From positions 62,001-126,000 of the forward strand of contig NZ_FCNX02000010.1 of NCBI RefSeq assembly GCF_001544835.2: a stretch of 64,000 bases of DNA, in the 5' to 3' direction. The stretch comes from Caballeronia fortuita. GTDB lineage: Bacteria; Pseudomonadota; Gammaproteobacteria; Burkholderiales; Burkholderiaceae. Positions 1 through 9,603 of this stretch are shown piece after piece. The notes under the pieces were generated by a model that did not search any database, was not told the origin of the DNA, and saw only the letters and a program-made list of their open reading frames with translations. Position 1 is the first letter of the stretch. Each line of letters starts with the position of its first letter. Both the position numbers and the translations under genes were made by a program.

Positions 1-763
1 GCGCGCTTTGCACGTGATCGAAATCGATGCGCGCGAGCTGATCCAGAAGCCGCTGCGCCGACGCTGCATGCGATGCCGTACGCGCGAGCGCATCGCGGAA
101 GCCGGGAAAATGCACGGCGAGCATCGGCAACACGTCATGGCGCAGCGCGTTGCGCGAATAGCGCGTGTCGGCGTTGGATTCGTCGTCGATCCAGCTCAGA
201 TCGCGCTCGTGTGCGTATTGCTCCAGTTGGGCGCGCAGCAAGCGCAATAGCGGGCGCAGACGCGGCACCGCGCCGTCCGCGCGCTGCGGCGCCATCGCCG
301 CGAGGCCCGCGACGCCCGCGCCGCGCAAGAGTTGCAGCAGCACGGTTTCCGCTTGATCGTCGGCATGATGCGCGATCAGGAGCGCCGCCGCGCCGTGTTC
401 GTCGCACAGCGCATCGAGCGCGCGGTAACGTGCATCGCGCGCGGCCGCTTCGAGACTTTCGCCGTTCGCGCGCGCCACATCCACATGACGCGCGGCATAA
501 CGCACGTCGAGCGATGCCGCGAAGCGCTCGCAATGAGCGGCCCACGCGTTGGCGTTCGGGCTCAGACCGTGATGAACATGCAGCGCGATCATGCGATGCG
601 CGCCGAAGCAGCGCACGGCGGCGTCGAGCAGCACGGTGGAGTCGAGTCCGCCGCTCAGCGCGATTGCGAGATGTGAAACCGGGGAAAGATTCGCATCCGA
701 CACCGCCGCGCGCACCGCCTCGAACACGAGGCGGCCGGCGGAAGTTTCGTTATCGGATGTCAC
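1..763 (-). CDS. tilS: tRNA(Ile)-lysidine synthase TilS, 3' part outside window
   Basis: TilS joins lysine to C34 of the tRNA-Ile that reads AUA, using ATP; the gene is usually essential. The protein starts at a GTG (761-763) and stays open to base 1, so about 254 residues of a normally ~430-460-residue protein are present. The PP-loop ATP site SGGLDS lies at residues 37-42, and the family motifs LLIAHHADDQAET and WIDDESNADTRYSRN follow at about residues 125-180. No ATG precedes the GTG in frame before accA, and no good Shine-Dalgarno is visible, so the exact start is less certain than the identity. It lies 38 nt downstream of accA on the same strand, as in other Burkholderiaceae. Confidence 0.93.
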   Translation of the reverse strand, partial: MTSDNETSAGRLVFEAVRAAVSDANLSPVSHLAIALSGGLDSTVLLDAAVRCFGAHRMIALHVHHGLSPNANAWAAHCERFAASLDVRYAARHVDVARANGESLEAAARDARYRALDALCDEHGAAALLIAHHADDQAETVLLQLLRGAGVAGLAAMAPQRADGAVPRLRPLLRLLRAQLEQYAHERDLSWIDDESNADTRYSRNALRHDVLPMLAVHFPGFRDALARTASHAASAQRLLDQLARIDFDHVQSA

Positions 764-801
764 GAGCGTTCGCGATGGATGAGATGACGAAGATGACGGG
801 A

Positions 802-1773
802 TTACGCGCCCGGCAGCGATTCCTTGAACTTGCCGTAGGCCATCAGCTTTTCGAAGCGGCGCTCGCGCAAGTCGTTGACGCTCATGCCCTGGAACTGACG
901 CAGCGAATCGGCGAGCGCGCGGCGCAGCAGCGCGGCCATGCCCTTCGCGTCACGATGCGCGCCGCCGAGCGGCTCGTTCACGATCTTGTCGATGAGACCG
1001 AGCGCCTTCAGACGATGCGCCGTGAGGCCAAGCGCCTCGGCCGCTTCCGGCGCCTTCGCCGCGCTCTTCCACAGGATCGACGCGCAGCCTTCCGGCGAGA
1101 TGACCGAGTACGTTGAGAACTGCAGCATCATCACGGTATCGGCGACGGCGATCGCGAGCGCGCCGCCCGAACCGCCTTCACCGATGATCGTCGTGATGAT
1201 CGGCGTCTTGAGTTCGGCCATCACGTACAGATTGCGGCCGATGGCTTCCGACTGTCCGCGCTCTTCCGCGCCGATGCCCGGATATGCGCCCGGCGTATCG
1301 ACGAACGTGAAGATCGGCAGGCTGAATTTTTCTGCGGTACGCATCAGCCGCTCGGCCTTGCGATAGCCTTCGGGACGCGGCATGCCGAAGTTGCGCAGCG
1401 CGCGTTCCTTCGTGTCGCGGCCCTTCTGATGGCCGATCACCATGCACGGCTGGCCGTTGAAGCGCGCGAAACCGCCGACGATCGCGAGGTCGTCCGCGAA
1501 AGCGCGGTCGCCGTGCAATTCGTGAAAATCGGTGAAAAGCTCGTTCACGTAGTCGAGCGTGTACGGACGCTGCGGATGACGCGCGATTTGCGAAACCTGC
1601 CACGGCGACAGATTCGCGTAGAGATCCTTCGTGAGCTGCTGGCTCTTCTTCGACAGCCGCTCGATTTCTTCCGAAATATCGACAGCGGAATCGTCCTGAA
1701 CGAAGCGGAGTTCTTCGATCTTCGCTTCGAGTTCAGCGATCGGCTGCTCGAAATCCAGAAACGTGGTCTTCAT
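802..1773 (-). CDS. accA: Acetyl-CoA carboxylase carboxyltransferase subunit alpha
   Basis: AccA is the alpha subunit of the carboxyltransferase that moves CO2 from biotin to acetyl-CoA, making malonyl-CoA for fatty acid synthesis; it works with AccD, not in this window. The product is 323 aa, the usual length. The start [11 protein letters not shown] is preferred to an in-frame ATG 7 codons upstream because AGGA sits 8-9 nt before it and family members begin here. The crotonase-fold signatures [16 protein letters not shown] (about residues 160-175) and [10 protein letters not shown] (about 205-214) are intact. It lies between the alkA-like gene and tilS. Confidence 0.98.
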   Translation of the reverse strand: MKTTFLDFEQPIAELEAKIEELRFVQDDSAVDISEEIERLSKKSQQLTKDLYANLSPWQVSQIARHPQRPYTLDYVNELFTDFHELHGDRAFADDLAIVGGFARFNGQPCMVIGHQKGRDTKERALRNFGMPRPEGYRKAERLMRTAEKFSLPIFTFVDTPGAYPGIGAEERGQSEAIGRNLYVMAELKTPIITTIIGEGGSGGALAIAVADTVMMLQFSTYSVISPEGCASILWKSAAKAPEAAEALGLTAHRLKALGLIDKIVNEPLGGAHRDAKGMAALLRRALADSLRQFQGMSVNDLRERRFEKLMAYGKFKESLPGA

Positions 1774-1851
1774 ATGTTCGAGTCCTGGGAACATCGGGCA
1801 GCGCGTATTCTAACCGCGTCCGCCCCTCAAAAATTCGCGCGGGAACTATCG

Positions 1852-1857
1852 ATTATA
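1852..1857 (-). promoter_or_regulatory. Candidate -10 element for accA
   Basis: On the minus strand a perfect TATAAT lies about 80 nt upstream of the accA start, in an A+T-rich patch between the alkA-like gene and accA. No good -35 hexamer is found at 16-18 nt, so this is only a candidate. It would let accA-tilS be transcribed independently of the genes upstream. Confidence 0.35.
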
Positions 1858-1892
1858 AAACAACGATAGCGCGCGCTTGGTGCGCGTGTATT

Positions 1893-2939
1893 TTAATGAT
1901 CGGCCGGGATGGGATTGAGACTGCGCCACATATACCAGGTTGCCACCGTACGCCACGGCTCCCAGTTGGCCGCGACCTCACGCGCTTCGCTGCGCGTCAC
2001 CGGCTCCCCGCTGAAGTAGTTGACGCTGATCGCCTGAATCAGGCCGAGATCGTCGAGCGGCAGGACATCCGGGCGCGACAGATTGAAGATGAGGAACATC
2101 TCCGCGGTCCACCGGCCGATGCCGCGAATCTGCGTGAGTTCGGCGATCACGGCTTCATCGTCCATCGACGTCCATGCATCGACATGCAGCGCGCCCGATT
2201 CGAAATGCTGCGCGAGATCGAGTATGTATTCCGCCTTGCGCCGGGATAAGCCGCACGCCTGCAACTTCTCGTGGCCGAGCTTGATGAAGTGCGCGGGATG
2301 CACTTCGGGGCACGCGCTCTTCACGCGTTCCCAGATGGCCTGCGCGGCTTTCACCGAAATCTGCTGGCCGGCCACCGAGCGCGCAAGCGTCGAAAACGGA
2401 TCGCCGAGATTGACGAGATGGATCTCGCCGAACTTCGGAATCAGCTTCTTGAGGATGCGGTCGCGCTTCATGAGATCGGCGCACGCGCGATCCCAGTAGT
2501 CGGGACGCACGACTTCACGCGTGAGTCCGCCGATCTGCACGGGCACCGCGGCATCCGACGTTACGACGCGCGACTTGCGCACGACCTCGCCACGTTCCGC
2601 GACGAGCGCCTGCGCGTTCGCGCCGTCACCCGCGACCGCGCGGCCGTTGCCCTTCAGCGGCGATGCTTCGGCTTCTTCCGTGCCCGCCTTCGATGCGCGC
2701 GACGCGCCGTTCAGGCGCGCGGCCGCTTCGGGCTTCGCGGCCTTGAGCGCGGCGCCGCGCGCCGGCTTCGCGCCGAGGCCCGCGCGCTTGACCGCCGTCT
2801 TGCGGCCGACCGCGGTTGCTGCGCCATCGATCTTCTGCGTGTTCGTTTTCGTTTGCGCGCCGCGCGTGCGCTTCGTTGCGCCCGACGCATCGCTGACAGA
2901 CGCGGGTCGCTTGACCGGCGCCTTCCTGGCCGTTGCCAT
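1893..2939 (-). CDS. alkA: DNA-3-methyladenine glycosylase II (AlkA-type, HhH-GPD) with long basic N-terminal tail
   Basis: A base-excision glycosylase that removes alkylated bases such as 3-methyladenine. The 348-aa protein has a catalytic C-terminal part from about residue 145: SVAGQQISVKAAQAIW, the helix-hairpin-helix stretch LTQIRGIGRWTAEMFLIF, and LPLDDLGLIQ, where the second Asp (about residue 297) is the expected catalytic residue. The first ~130 residues are unlike AlkA. They are rich in Lys, Arg, Ala and Thr with no predicted fold, resembling histone-H1-like bacterial tails, and probably give non-specific DNA binding. The gene lies 47 nt downstream of cysS on the same strand, likely in one transcript. 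The glycosylase call is firm; substrate range cannot be read from sequence. Confidence 0.85.
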   Translation of the reverse strand: MATARKAPVKRPASVSDASGATKRTRGAQTKTNTQKIDGAATAVGRKTAVKRAGLGAKPARGAALKAAKPEAAARLNGASRASKAGTEEAEASPLKGNGRAVAGDGANAQALVAERGEVVRKSRVVTSDAAVPVQIGGLTREVVRPDYWDRACADLMKRDRILKKLIPKFGEIHLVNLGDPFSTLARSVAGQQISVKAAQAIWERVKSACPEVHPAHFIKLGHEKLQACGLSRRKAEYILDLAQHFESGALHVDAWTSMDDEAVIAELTQIRGIGRWTAEMFLIFNLSRPDVLPLDDLGLIQAISVNYFSGEPVTRSEAREVAANWEPWRTVATWYMWRSLNPIPADH

Positions 2940-2986
2940 CTTGCCTCCTGCCTGGTGAGTCGATCAGAGGGTTCGAAGGGCCGCGC

Positions 2987-4384
2987 TCAGACGCGGCGCC
3001 ATTCGGTCGACCCACCCGGTTTGTCTTCAAGCGCAATACCGGCTTCGAGCAATGCAGCACGAATCCGGTCTGCTTCGGCATAGTTCCTCGCCTGCTTCGC
3101 GGCGATGCGCTCGGCGATCTTCGCTTCGATCTCCTGCGGCGCGAGTCCCTGCTCCGAGCCCGTGCCGCTCGCCTGCTGCAGGAACACGCGCGGCTCGCGC
3201 TGAAGCAGACCGAGCACGCCTGCAAGACGCTTGAGCTGGCGAGCGAGCGCGGCATCGCGCGTACGGTTCACTTCGCTCGCGAGATCGAACAACACCGACA
3301 CGGCCACCGGCGTGTTGAAGTCGTCGTTCATCGCAGACTGGAAACGCTGCGCGTTCGCCTCGTTCCAGTCAAGTTGCTGATTGTCCGGCTCGACATCCTT
3401 CAACGCCGTATATAGACGCGTCAACGCATTCTTCGCATCGTCGATATGCACGTCGCTGTAATTCAGCGGCGAACGATAGTGTGCCCGCGCAATAAAGAAG
3501 CGCACGACTTCGGCATCAAATTTTTCAAGGACTTCACGGATCGTGAAGAAGTTGCCGAGCGACTTCGACATCTTTTCACTATCGATCTGCACGAAGCCGT
3601 TGTGCATCCAGTAGTTCACGAACTGCTTGCCAGTCGCGCCTTCGCTCTGCGCGATCTCGTTCTCGTGATGCGGGAACTGGAGGTCCATGCCGCCGCCGTG
3701 GATGTCGAAGCGTTCGCCGAGCAACGCGCAGCCCATCGCGGAACATTCGATGTGCCAGCCCGGACGCCCGCGCCCCCACTTCGAATCCCAGCCCGTGTCT
3801 TCCGGCTCGCCCGCCTTCGACTGCTTCCACAGCACGAAGTCGAGCGGATCTTCCTTGGCGTCGTTGGCCGCGACGCGCTCGCCCGCGCGCAAGTCTTCGA
3901 TCGACTTGCCCGACAGCTTGCCGTAGTCGGCGAACTTGCGCACCGAGTAGTTCACGTCGCCGTCTTTCGCCTGATACGCATAACCGTTGGCGTGCAACGC
4001 ATCGATCATGCCGAGCATCTGCGGCACGTACTCTGTCGCGCGCGGCTCGATATCCGCGCGCGCGACGCCGAGCGCATCCATGTCTTCGTGCATCGCCGCG
4101 ATGAAGCGCTGCGTGAGCGACTTGATGGCTTCGTTGTTCTCCACCGCGCGGCGAATGATCTTGTCGTCGATATCCGTGATGTTGCGCACGTAGGTCACCT
4201 TGTAGCCGATCTCGCGCAGCCATCGCTGCACGATATCGAACACCACGAACATGCGCGCGTGCCCGACGTGACAGTAGTCGTACACGGTAATTCCGCAGAC
4301 ATACATGCGCACCTCTCCGGCGCGAAGCGGCGTGAAGGTTTGCTTGTCACGCGCGAGCGTGTTGTAGATGCGCAGCGAGTTCAT
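2987..4384 (-). CDS. cysS: Cysteinyl-tRNA synthetase
   Basis: Class Ia synthetase that charges tRNA-Cys. The product is 465 aa from [10 protein letters not shown], the family length; the reading frame is open for another 129 codons upstream, but that extension is arginine-rich and unlike the family. Visible are the zinc-ligand region [12 protein letters not shown] (Cys30), the HIGH-equivalent HVGH at 39-42, [17 protein letters not shown] with further zinc ligands, and KMSKS in [12 protein letters not shown]. The C-terminal helical anticodon region is complete. The alkA-like gene follows at 47 nt. Confidence 0.98.
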   Translation of the reverse strand: MNSLRIYNTLARDKQTFTPLRAGEVRMYVCGITVYDYCHVGHARMFVVFDIVQRWLREIGYKVTYVRNITDIDDKIIRRAVENNEAIKSLTQRFIAAMHEDMDALGVARADIEPRATEYVPQMLGMIDALHANGYAYQAKDGDVNYSVRKFADYGKLSGKSIEDLRAGERVAANDAKEDPLDFVLWKQSKAGEPEDTGWDSKWGRGRPGWHIECSAMGCALLGERFDIHGGGMDLQFPHHENEIAQSEGATGKQFVNYWMHNGFVQIDSEKMSKSLGNFFTIREVLEKFDAEVVRFFIARAHYRSPLNYSDVHIDDAKNALTRLYTALKDVEPDNQQLDWNEANAQRFQSAMNDDFNTPVAVSVLFDLASEVNRTRDAALARQLKRLAGVLGLLQREPRVFLQQASGTGSEQGLAPQEIEAKIAERIAAKQARNYAEADRIRAALLEAGIALEDKPGGSTEWRRV

Positions 4385-4846
4385 AGAAGGCGAAGCATGG
4401 GCCGGAATCAGCCGTGTGCCGGTCAGCGGGCGACGTGATCGATACGCGCGGGAGCGGAAAGAGACCCACACGCGAGCGCGAACACGACGGTCATGCGACC
4501 AGGACGGAGACGGCCACGAGTGGCGAAAGACAGTCTGGCGCCGGCGCGAGATGCTCACCTGGAAGAACCAGGCGCACGACACGTGCGCGGGACGTGCAGA
4601 CCTTTTGTTAGAATGGGTCGGAGTATAACACCGGGACTTGAGCCTATGAAATCTCGAAGCGGCCGCGCGGCGGGCATTGCAAGCCGCGCTCCGGGCCGGG
4701 CAGAAAGCCTTGCCGGACAGCATGCCGCATCGGGCGTTTCTGCTCGTTCTCCGGTGTTCGCGCGCGCTCATGCGTGCCTGCGCTCCCCGTCTCTATCGCC
4801 GCTTTCGTGGCTTCTTTCGCTGCATCATTCATTGACTCGAATCCAA
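4385..4846. other. Divergent intergenic region between cysS and the TPR gene
   Basis: This 462-base stretch separates two divergent genes. Frames stay open on both strands through it because of high G+C, but the translations are Arg/Ala/Ser-rich and look non-coding. An in-frame ATG at 4646 could extend the TPR protein by 67 residues, which would bury its signal peptide, so I do not favour it. The only regulatory signal I see is the promoter-like pair on the minus strand at 4622-4650. Confidence 0.5.
4622..4650 (-). promoter_or_regulatory. Candidate sigma-70 promoter for cysS
   Basis: On the minus strand TTCATA (4/6 match to TTGACA) and TATACT (5/6 match to TATAAT) are separated by 17 nt. It would give cysS an untranslated leader of roughly 230 nt, which is long, so the match may be fortuitous. 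Confidence 0.35.
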
Positions 4847-5629
4847 GTGACTCATCGCAAAGCGCGCACGCCTCTGCAACTCTCTTGCCGGCTCGTTCGC
4901 CGCACGCTCGCCATCGCGGCGTTCGGCTTCGCTTGTGCCGGCATGTCCGGGAACGCGCTCGCGCAGACCTCGACCGCCACGCGCGACGACACGCCGCAGA
5001 TCGATTCGGCCATCGCGGGCAAGGACTGGAACACTGCGCTCACGCAGCTCGATGCGCGCATCGCGAGCAATCCGCGCGACGTGCAGGCGAAGTTCAAGCG
5101 CGCCACCGTGCTCGCCCGCTTGAACCGCGACGACGAAGCCATCGCCGCCTTCACCGAACTCACGCAGGCCTATCCCGAACTGCCCGAGCCGTATAACAAC
5201 CTCGCCGCGCTCTATGCGAAGAAAGGCCGCTACGAAGACGCCCGCGCCGCGCTCGAAACCGCGGTGAAGGCGAACCCCGGCTATGCGCTCGCCTACGACA
5301 ATCTGGGCGATCTTTATCTTCGTCTCGCGAGCGAGTCGTACAAGCGCGCGCAGTCGCTCGGCTCGAAGAGCCCGGTCACGAGCCAGCGCATCGCCGCGAT
5401 CCAGAACATCTACACGCCGCCGAAGAAGCGCGCGGGCGCGGACGGCGCATCCGGCACCGGCGCGGCCACGGTGCCGCACACGGGCGCCGACGAATGGGCG
5501 CCCGCATCGGGCGCCACGTCGACCATCATGCCCACGCCCGACGAGTACTCGCCGTTCGGCGGCCCGACCGGCCCGCTGCCGACCGCGCCTTACGTCGCGC
5601 CGCAAACGCAGCCGCAATCGCAACCGTAA
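4847..5629 (+). CDS. Secreted tetratricopeptide-repeat protein
   Basis: A 260-aa exported protein from a GTG start (start chosen because it puts the Sec signal peptide at the N-terminus). The signal has a basic stretch ending LVRRT, a hydrophobic core LAIAAFGFACAGM and a cleavage site after GNALA near residue 39. Residues ~55-165 hold about three TPR units, for example LARLNRDDEAIAAFTELTQA and LAALYAKKGRYEDARAALET, which would form a periplasmic protein-binding surface. The last ~80 residues are Pro/Thr/Gly-rich and probably disordered. It lies 67 nt before ppiA and may be co-transcribed with the two cyclophilins, suggesting a role in envelope protein folding or assembly; the partner is unknown. 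Confidence 0.85.
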   Translation: MTHRKARTPLQLSCRLVRRTLAIAAFGFACAGMSGNALAQTSTATRDDTPQIDSAIAGKDWNTALTQLDARIASNPRDVQAKFKRATVLARLNRDDEAIAAFTELTQAYPELPEPYNNLAALYAKKGRYEDARAALETAVKANPGYALAYDNLGDLYLRLASESYKRAQSLGSKSPVTSQRIAAIQNIYTPPKKRAGADGASGTGAATVPHTGADEWAPASGATSTIMPTPDEYSPFGGPTGPLPTAPYVAPQTQPQSQP

Positions 5630-5696
5630 TCACAGCCACCCACACGCACGCATCGCCGTCGACTGTCTGCTTTCACCACACGAGGATCGATCCTTC

Positions 5697-6278
5697 ATGA
5701 AATTCCTGATGCTGGCGCTTTCGAGCACCGCCCTGATCGCGAGCGCGCCCGCGTTCGCCCAGCCGAACGCGCAGGCCGCCCATCCCACCGTGCTCATCAA
5801 GACCACGCAAGGCGACATCAAGGTCGAGCTGTATCCCGAGAAAGCGCCGAAGACGGTCGCGAACTTTCTCGATTACGTGAAGTCCGGACAGTACAGCGGC
5901 ACGATCTTCCATCGCGTGATTCCGGGCTTCATGATCCAGGGCGGCGGCTATAGCACGAGCTTCGCGGAGAAGCCCACGCGCGCGCCGATCCCGCTCGAGA
6001 GCAAGAACGGTCTGAAGAACGCGACCGGCACGCTCGCCATGGCGCGCACGAGCGACCCGAACTCGGCCACCGCGCAGTTCTTCATCAATACGGTCGATAA
6101 TGCGGGTCTCGACTATCCGAGTCCCGATGGCAACGGCTATGCCGTGTTCGGCAAGGTCGTCGCGGGCATGGATGTCGTGAAGAAGATCGAAGGCAGCCCG
6201 ACCACCACGCGCGGCCCGATGCAGGACGTGCCGCAAAAGCCGACCGTCATCGAGTCGGCCACGGTGGTCTCGCAGTAA
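5697..6278 (+). CDS. ppiA: Periplasmic peptidyl-prolyl cis-trans isomerase (cyclophilin A type)
   Basis: A 193-aa exported cyclophilin that speeds proline isomerisation during folding in the periplasm. The signal peptide is [21 protein letters not shown], cut before QPN. The cyclophilin core follows, with [15 protein letters not shown] (catalytic Arg and binding Phe/Met/Gln), GTLAMAR and [16 protein letters not shown] lies 11 nt before the start. The cytoplasmic paralogue ppiB begins 70 nt downstream, so the pair looks like a tandem duplication serving two compartments. Confidence 0.95.
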   Translation: MKFLMLALSSTALIASAPAFAQPNAQAAHPTVLIKTTQGDIKVELYPEKAPKTVANFLDYVKSGQYSGTIFHRVIPGFMIQGGGYSTSFAEKPTRAPIPLESKNGLKNATGTLAMARTSDPNSATAQFFINTVDNAGLDYPSPDGNGYAVFGKVVAGMDVVKKIEGSPTTTRGPMQDVPQKPTVIESATVVSQ

Positions 6279-6348
6279 CCGAGCGCCTGTCGCTTACCTG
6301 GCGCACGCTGCGCCGGGGCTCATCAAACACAATGGAGAGAACATCATC

Positions 6349-6840
6349 ATGGTCGAACTGCATACAAACCACGGCGTCATCAAGCTCGAACTGGACGCGG
6401 ACAAGGCGCCGAAGACGGTCGAGAACTTCCTGAACTACGTGAAGAAAGGTCATTACGACAACACCGTTTTCCATCGCGTGATCGACGGCTTCATGATTCA
6501 GGGCGGCGGCTTCGAGCCGGGCATGAAGCAAAAGCCGACCGATTCGCCGATCGACAACGAAGCGAACAACGGCCTGAAGAACGAGAACGGCTCGATCGCG
6601 ATGGCGCGCACGAACGACCCGCACTCGGCGACCGCGCAGTTCTTCATCAACGTGAAGGACAACGACTTCCTGAACCACTCGTCGCCGACGCCGCAAGGCT
6701 GGGGCTACACCGTATTCGGCCGCGTCGTCGAAGGCATGGACGTGGTCGAGAAGATCAAGAAGGTCAAGACCGGCTCGAAGGGTTTCCATCAGGACGTGCC
6801 GGTCGACGACGTGGTGATCGAAAAGGCCGTGGTGGTCTGA
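6349..6840 (+). CDS. ppiB: Cytoplasmic peptidyl-prolyl cis-trans isomerase (cyclophilin B)
   Basis: A 163-aa cyclophilin without a signal peptide, standard PpiB length. The active-site segment [19 protein letters not shown], the motif [19 protein letters not shown] and the Trp in [12 protein letters not shown] are all present. A GGAGAG sequence precedes the start. It is closely similar to PpiA immediately upstream and is followed after 13 nt by lpxH, so ppiA-ppiB-lpxH is probably one transcript. Confidence 0.97.
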   Translation: MVELHTNHGVIKLELDADKAPKTVENFLNYVKKGHYDNTVFHRVIDGFMIQGGGFEPGMKQKPTDSPIDNEANNGLKNENGSIAMARTNDPHSATAQFFINVKDNDFLNHSSPTPQGWGYTVFGRVVEGMDVVEKIKKVKTGSKGFHQDVPVDDVVIEKAVVV

Positions 6841-6853
6841 TCCCGGTCGTTGC

Positions 6854-7657
6854 ATGACGGATACGAAGACTACATTCGATCGCGAAGCAGCGGGCGCAGC
6901 GAAACACGCGCGCCCGCTGTTTTTCATTGCCGATCTGCATCTCTCCGAAGCGATTCCGGAAACGGTCGCCGCCTTCGAGCATTTCATCGAAGTGACCGCG
7001 AACGAAGCCGACTCCGTTTTCATTCTCGGCGACCTGTTCGAGTTCTGGATCGGCGACGACATTCTCGACGGTCCCGCAAGCGACGCGCGCGCCAGTTTCG
7101 CGCGCCGCATGACGCGGCTCATGCACACGCTGTCCGAGCGCGGCATTGGCCTGTACGTGATGCACGGCAATCGCGATTTCCTGCTCGGCAGGCGCTTCAT
7201 GAAGGATGCGGGCGCGCTGCCCCTGCCCGATCCGTTCGTCATCACCGCATTCGGCAGGCGCATCGTGCTCGCACATGGGGATGGGCTCTGCACCGCCGAT
7301 CGCGCTTATCAGGGCTTTCGCCGCTTCGCGCGCAACAAGCTCGCGCAGCGCCTCTTTCTGGCGTTGCCGCTCGATACGCGCTTGGGCATCGGCCAGCGCA
7401 TGCGTACGAAAAGCGAAGGCGCGCGCGTGAGCACCGGCGTCAAGGCGAAGTACGACGTCACGAAGAAAGCGGTGGCCGAACTCTTCATCAACAGCCGCAC
7501 GAACACGCTGATTCACGGCCATACGCATCGGCCGGCGATGCATCGCGAAGTCGCAGGCGTGCGCTGGGTGCTGCCCGACTGGGAGCTCGACAGCGCGACG
7601 CCGCGCGGCGGCTATCTGCGTCTCGACGAAGACGGCGTGCACCCGCTGCCGCTTTAA
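6854..7657 (+). CDS. lpxH: UDP-2,3-diacylglucosamine diphosphatase
   Basis: LpxH splits UDP-2,3-diacylglucosamine to lipid X and UMP, step 4 of lipid A synthesis, at the inner membrane face. The 267-aa protein has the calcineurin-like metal motifs in order: FIADLHLSE (DxH), [13 protein letters not shown] (GDxxD), [10 protein letters not shown] (GNRDF), LAHGDGLCT and [11 protein letters not shown] (GHxH). The GNRDF and HGDGLC signatures separate true LpxH from the look-alike at 58327. The stop codon overlaps the stop of convergent cysE by a few bases. Confidence 0.96.
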   Translation: MTDTKTTFDREAAGAAKHARPLFFIADLHLSEAIPETVAAFEHFIEVTANEADSVFILGDLFEFWIGDDILDGPASDARASFARRMTRLMHTLSERGIGLYVMHGNRDFLLGRRFMKDAGALPLPDPFVITAFGRRIVLAHGDGLCTADRAYQGFRRFARNKLAQRLFLALPLDTRLGIGQRMRTKSEGARVSTGVKAKYDVTKKAVAELFINSRTNTLIHGHTHRPAMHREVAGVRWVLPDWELDSATPRGGYLRLDEDGVHPLPL

Positions 7658-8457
7658 CTTTCGCGTTCGAGCGACACGGCGCCTTCGTGCGCCGTCTTGC
7701 CGTCCATCGACGTGCACAGCCGTTTCAGATCGACGAGCGCGGCGCCATCGACGCCATTGAGCGCTTCCACGCGCGCGCCGAGCCGTTCGAGCGCCGCGAC
7801 GATCTCGTCGATGCGCTGCGTCTGCGTCGACGCGTGATCGATCAGTCCGTGGATCGCGAGCGACACGGGATCGTCCGCGTTGGGCGTGATGCCGTACGCG
7901 CAAAAGCCGCTCTTCGCGGGTTCATCGGATTTCCTTTCGACGGCCGGCATCACGATGCGCGCCGGATTGCCGACTGCGGTTCCACCCGCCGGCACCGGCT
8001 TCACGACGACCGCGTTCGAGCCGATCTTTGCGTCCGCGCCAACCGTGAAGCCGCCGAGCACCTTCGCGCCCGCACCGACGATCACGCCGCGTCCGAGTGT
8101 CGGATGACGCTTCGCGCCGCGCGTGAGCGACGTGCCGCCGAGCGTCACGCCCTGGTAGATCGTGCAGTCGTCGCCGATTTCGGCCGTCTCGCCGATCACC
8201 ACGCCCATGCCGTGATCGATAAACACGCGCCGCCCGAGCGTTGCGCCCGGATGAATTTCGATGCCGGTGAGAAAGCGCGCGAACTGCGACACGAAGCGCG
8301 CAAGCCAGCGCCATTGCCCGCGCCAGCACGCGTTCGCCGCGCGATGCAGGACGATCGCGTGCAGCCCGGGATAACACGTGGCGACTTCCCAGACGCTGCG
8401 GGCGGCGGGATCGCGCTCGCGAATGGCCGCGATGTCTTCGCGAAGTCGTTCGAACAT
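7654..8457 (-). CDS. cysE: Serine O-acetyltransferase, EpsC-like short form
   Basis: Makes O-acetylserine, the first committed step of cysteine synthesis. The start [12 protein letters not shown] is used; an in-frame ATG 12 codons upstream lacks family support. The 267-aa protein lacks the long N-terminal helical domain of the E. coli enzyme. The left-handed beta-helix holds [30 protein letters not shown] and [20 protein letters not shown], with the catalytic Asp/His pair in FIDHGMG. After AVGNPARIV the last ~85 residues form a charged, partly helical tail, longer than in Gram-positive EpsC, which may carry the regulatory C-terminus that binds cysteine synthase. Confidence 0.93.
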   Translation of the reverse strand: MFERLREDIAAIRERDPAARSVWEVATCYPGLHAIVLHRAANACWRGQWRWLARFVSQFARFLTGIEIHPGATLGRRVFIDHGMGVVIGETAEIGDDCTIYQGVTLGGTSLTRGAKRHPTLGRGVIVGAGAKVLGGFTVGADAKIGSNAVVVKPVPAGGTAVGNPARIVMPAVERKSDEPAKSGFCAYGITPNADDPVSLAIHGLIDHASTQTQRIDEIVAALERLGARVEALNGVDGAALVDLKRLCTSMDGKTAHEGAVSLERES

Positions 8458-8586
8458 GGCGATGTCTCTGAGAGGGGAATGGGCGCTTTGCACGAATCGC
8501 GCGAAGCATATATCGGCGTTCGCCGTTTTTCGCCGATTGTAGGACGAGCACGCGCCCTCTGCCCGATGCCCCCGCTGACAGCGCGG

Positions 8587-9357
8587 TCAGTCTTGCTTCG
8601 AGCGCAGCAGAATGTGCTTCGCGATGCCGCGCAGGATATTCACTTCCTCACGCTCGAGTCCTGAACGCGCGAACATGCGCCGCACGCGGGACATCAGCTT
8701 CTTCGGATTGGCCGGATCGAGGAAATCCAGCGCGACGAGAGCGTCTTCGAGATGCGCGTACATGCCTTCGATTTCATCGCTCGACGCGCTCTGCCCCGCC
8801 GACTCCACCGCCGCGAGCGGACTCGCGGGCGCCTGAAACGCGACGCGCAACTCGTAGGCGAGCACTTGCACCGCCTGCGCGAGATTGAGCGAGCTGTAAG
8901 CGGGATTGGCCGGAATATGAGCCAGCGCGCTGCATCTTTCGACGTCCGCGTTCGAAAGCCCCGTGCGCTCGTTGCCGAACACGAGCGCGATGTCGCCGTG
9001 ACGCACGAATTCGTGCGCGCGTTCGGCAAGCGCGCGCGGCGGCATCTGCGGCGGGCCGTACTCGCGCATGCGCGCGGTGAGCGCGACCGACCAGCGCACG
9101 CCGACGAGCGCATCGGCGAGCGTGTCGACGACATGCGCGGAGGCGAGCACGTCGTCGGCGCCGGAGGCCATCGCGATGGCTTCGGGCTCGTTCTTGACAT
9201 CGGCCACGCGCGGCGCGACGAGGACGAGGCGCGCGAAGCCCATCGTCTTGAGCGCGCGCGCGGCAGCGCCGACATTGCCCGGATGACTCGGCTCGACGAG
9301 GATGAAGCGCGTCGACGTGAAGCCGCCGGCGGGCGCGGAGAGATCGTTGGGTTCCAA
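8587..9357 (-). CDS. trmJ: tRNA (cytidine/uridine-2'-O-)-methyltransferase TrmJ
   Basis: A SPOUT-fold methyltransferase that 2'-O-methylates position 32 of several tRNAs. The 256-aa protein opens with the family signature FILVEPSHPGNVGAAARALK and has the knotted SAM-binding motifs LVFGNERTGLSNADVERC and IPANPAYSSLNLAQAVQVL. The C-terminal helical extension (MYAHLEDALVALDFLD ... RRMFARSGLEREEVNILRGI) is typical of TrmJ rather than other SPOUT members. It is divergent from suhB, as in enterobacteria, where trmJ and suhB are also neighbours. Confidence 0.9.
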   Translation of the reverse strand: MEPNDLSAPAGGFTSTRFILVEPSHPGNVGAAARALKTMGFARLVLVAPRVADVKNEPEAIAMASGADDVLASAHVVDTLADALVGVRWSVALTARMREYGPPQMPPRALAERAHEFVRHGDIALVFGNERTGLSNADVERCSALAHIPANPAYSSLNLAQAVQVLAYELRVAFQAPASPLAAVESAGQSASSDEIEGMYAHLEDALVALDFLDPANPKKLMSRVRRMFARSGLEREEVNILRGIAKHILLRSKQD

Positions 9358-9603
9358 GGCGCGGTTCGTGCTGAGATTGAAAAAAGTGCCAACCCGTTAT
9401 GCTAACGCGCTTTGTCCCGCCAGCGGAACCGCGCGGCCACTTTCGGGTAAAATGGCGCCTTCGCGCGCCGCGAACGGTCTTGCTTTCGGTCCAGCCTTCG
9501 CGCGAACGCCCCGCTCTTATTCAATTCGTCTTTCGTCGACATAGTCGTTGTCGCCAACTTTTCCGTCCGCACGCAAACGCCGGACGGTCAGAGGATTTCG
9601 CTC

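Noticed and set aside
1860-1892. GCGCGC hairpin after the alkA-type gene as a terminator
   Set aside because: The stem is short and the U tract broken (TCGTTGTTTT), and accA-tilS follows on the same strand; too weak to call.
4493-4846. N-terminal extension of the TPR protein by up to 118 codons
   Set aside because: The extension is Arg/Ser-rich, would bury the Sec signal peptide and overlaps the region of divergent promoters.
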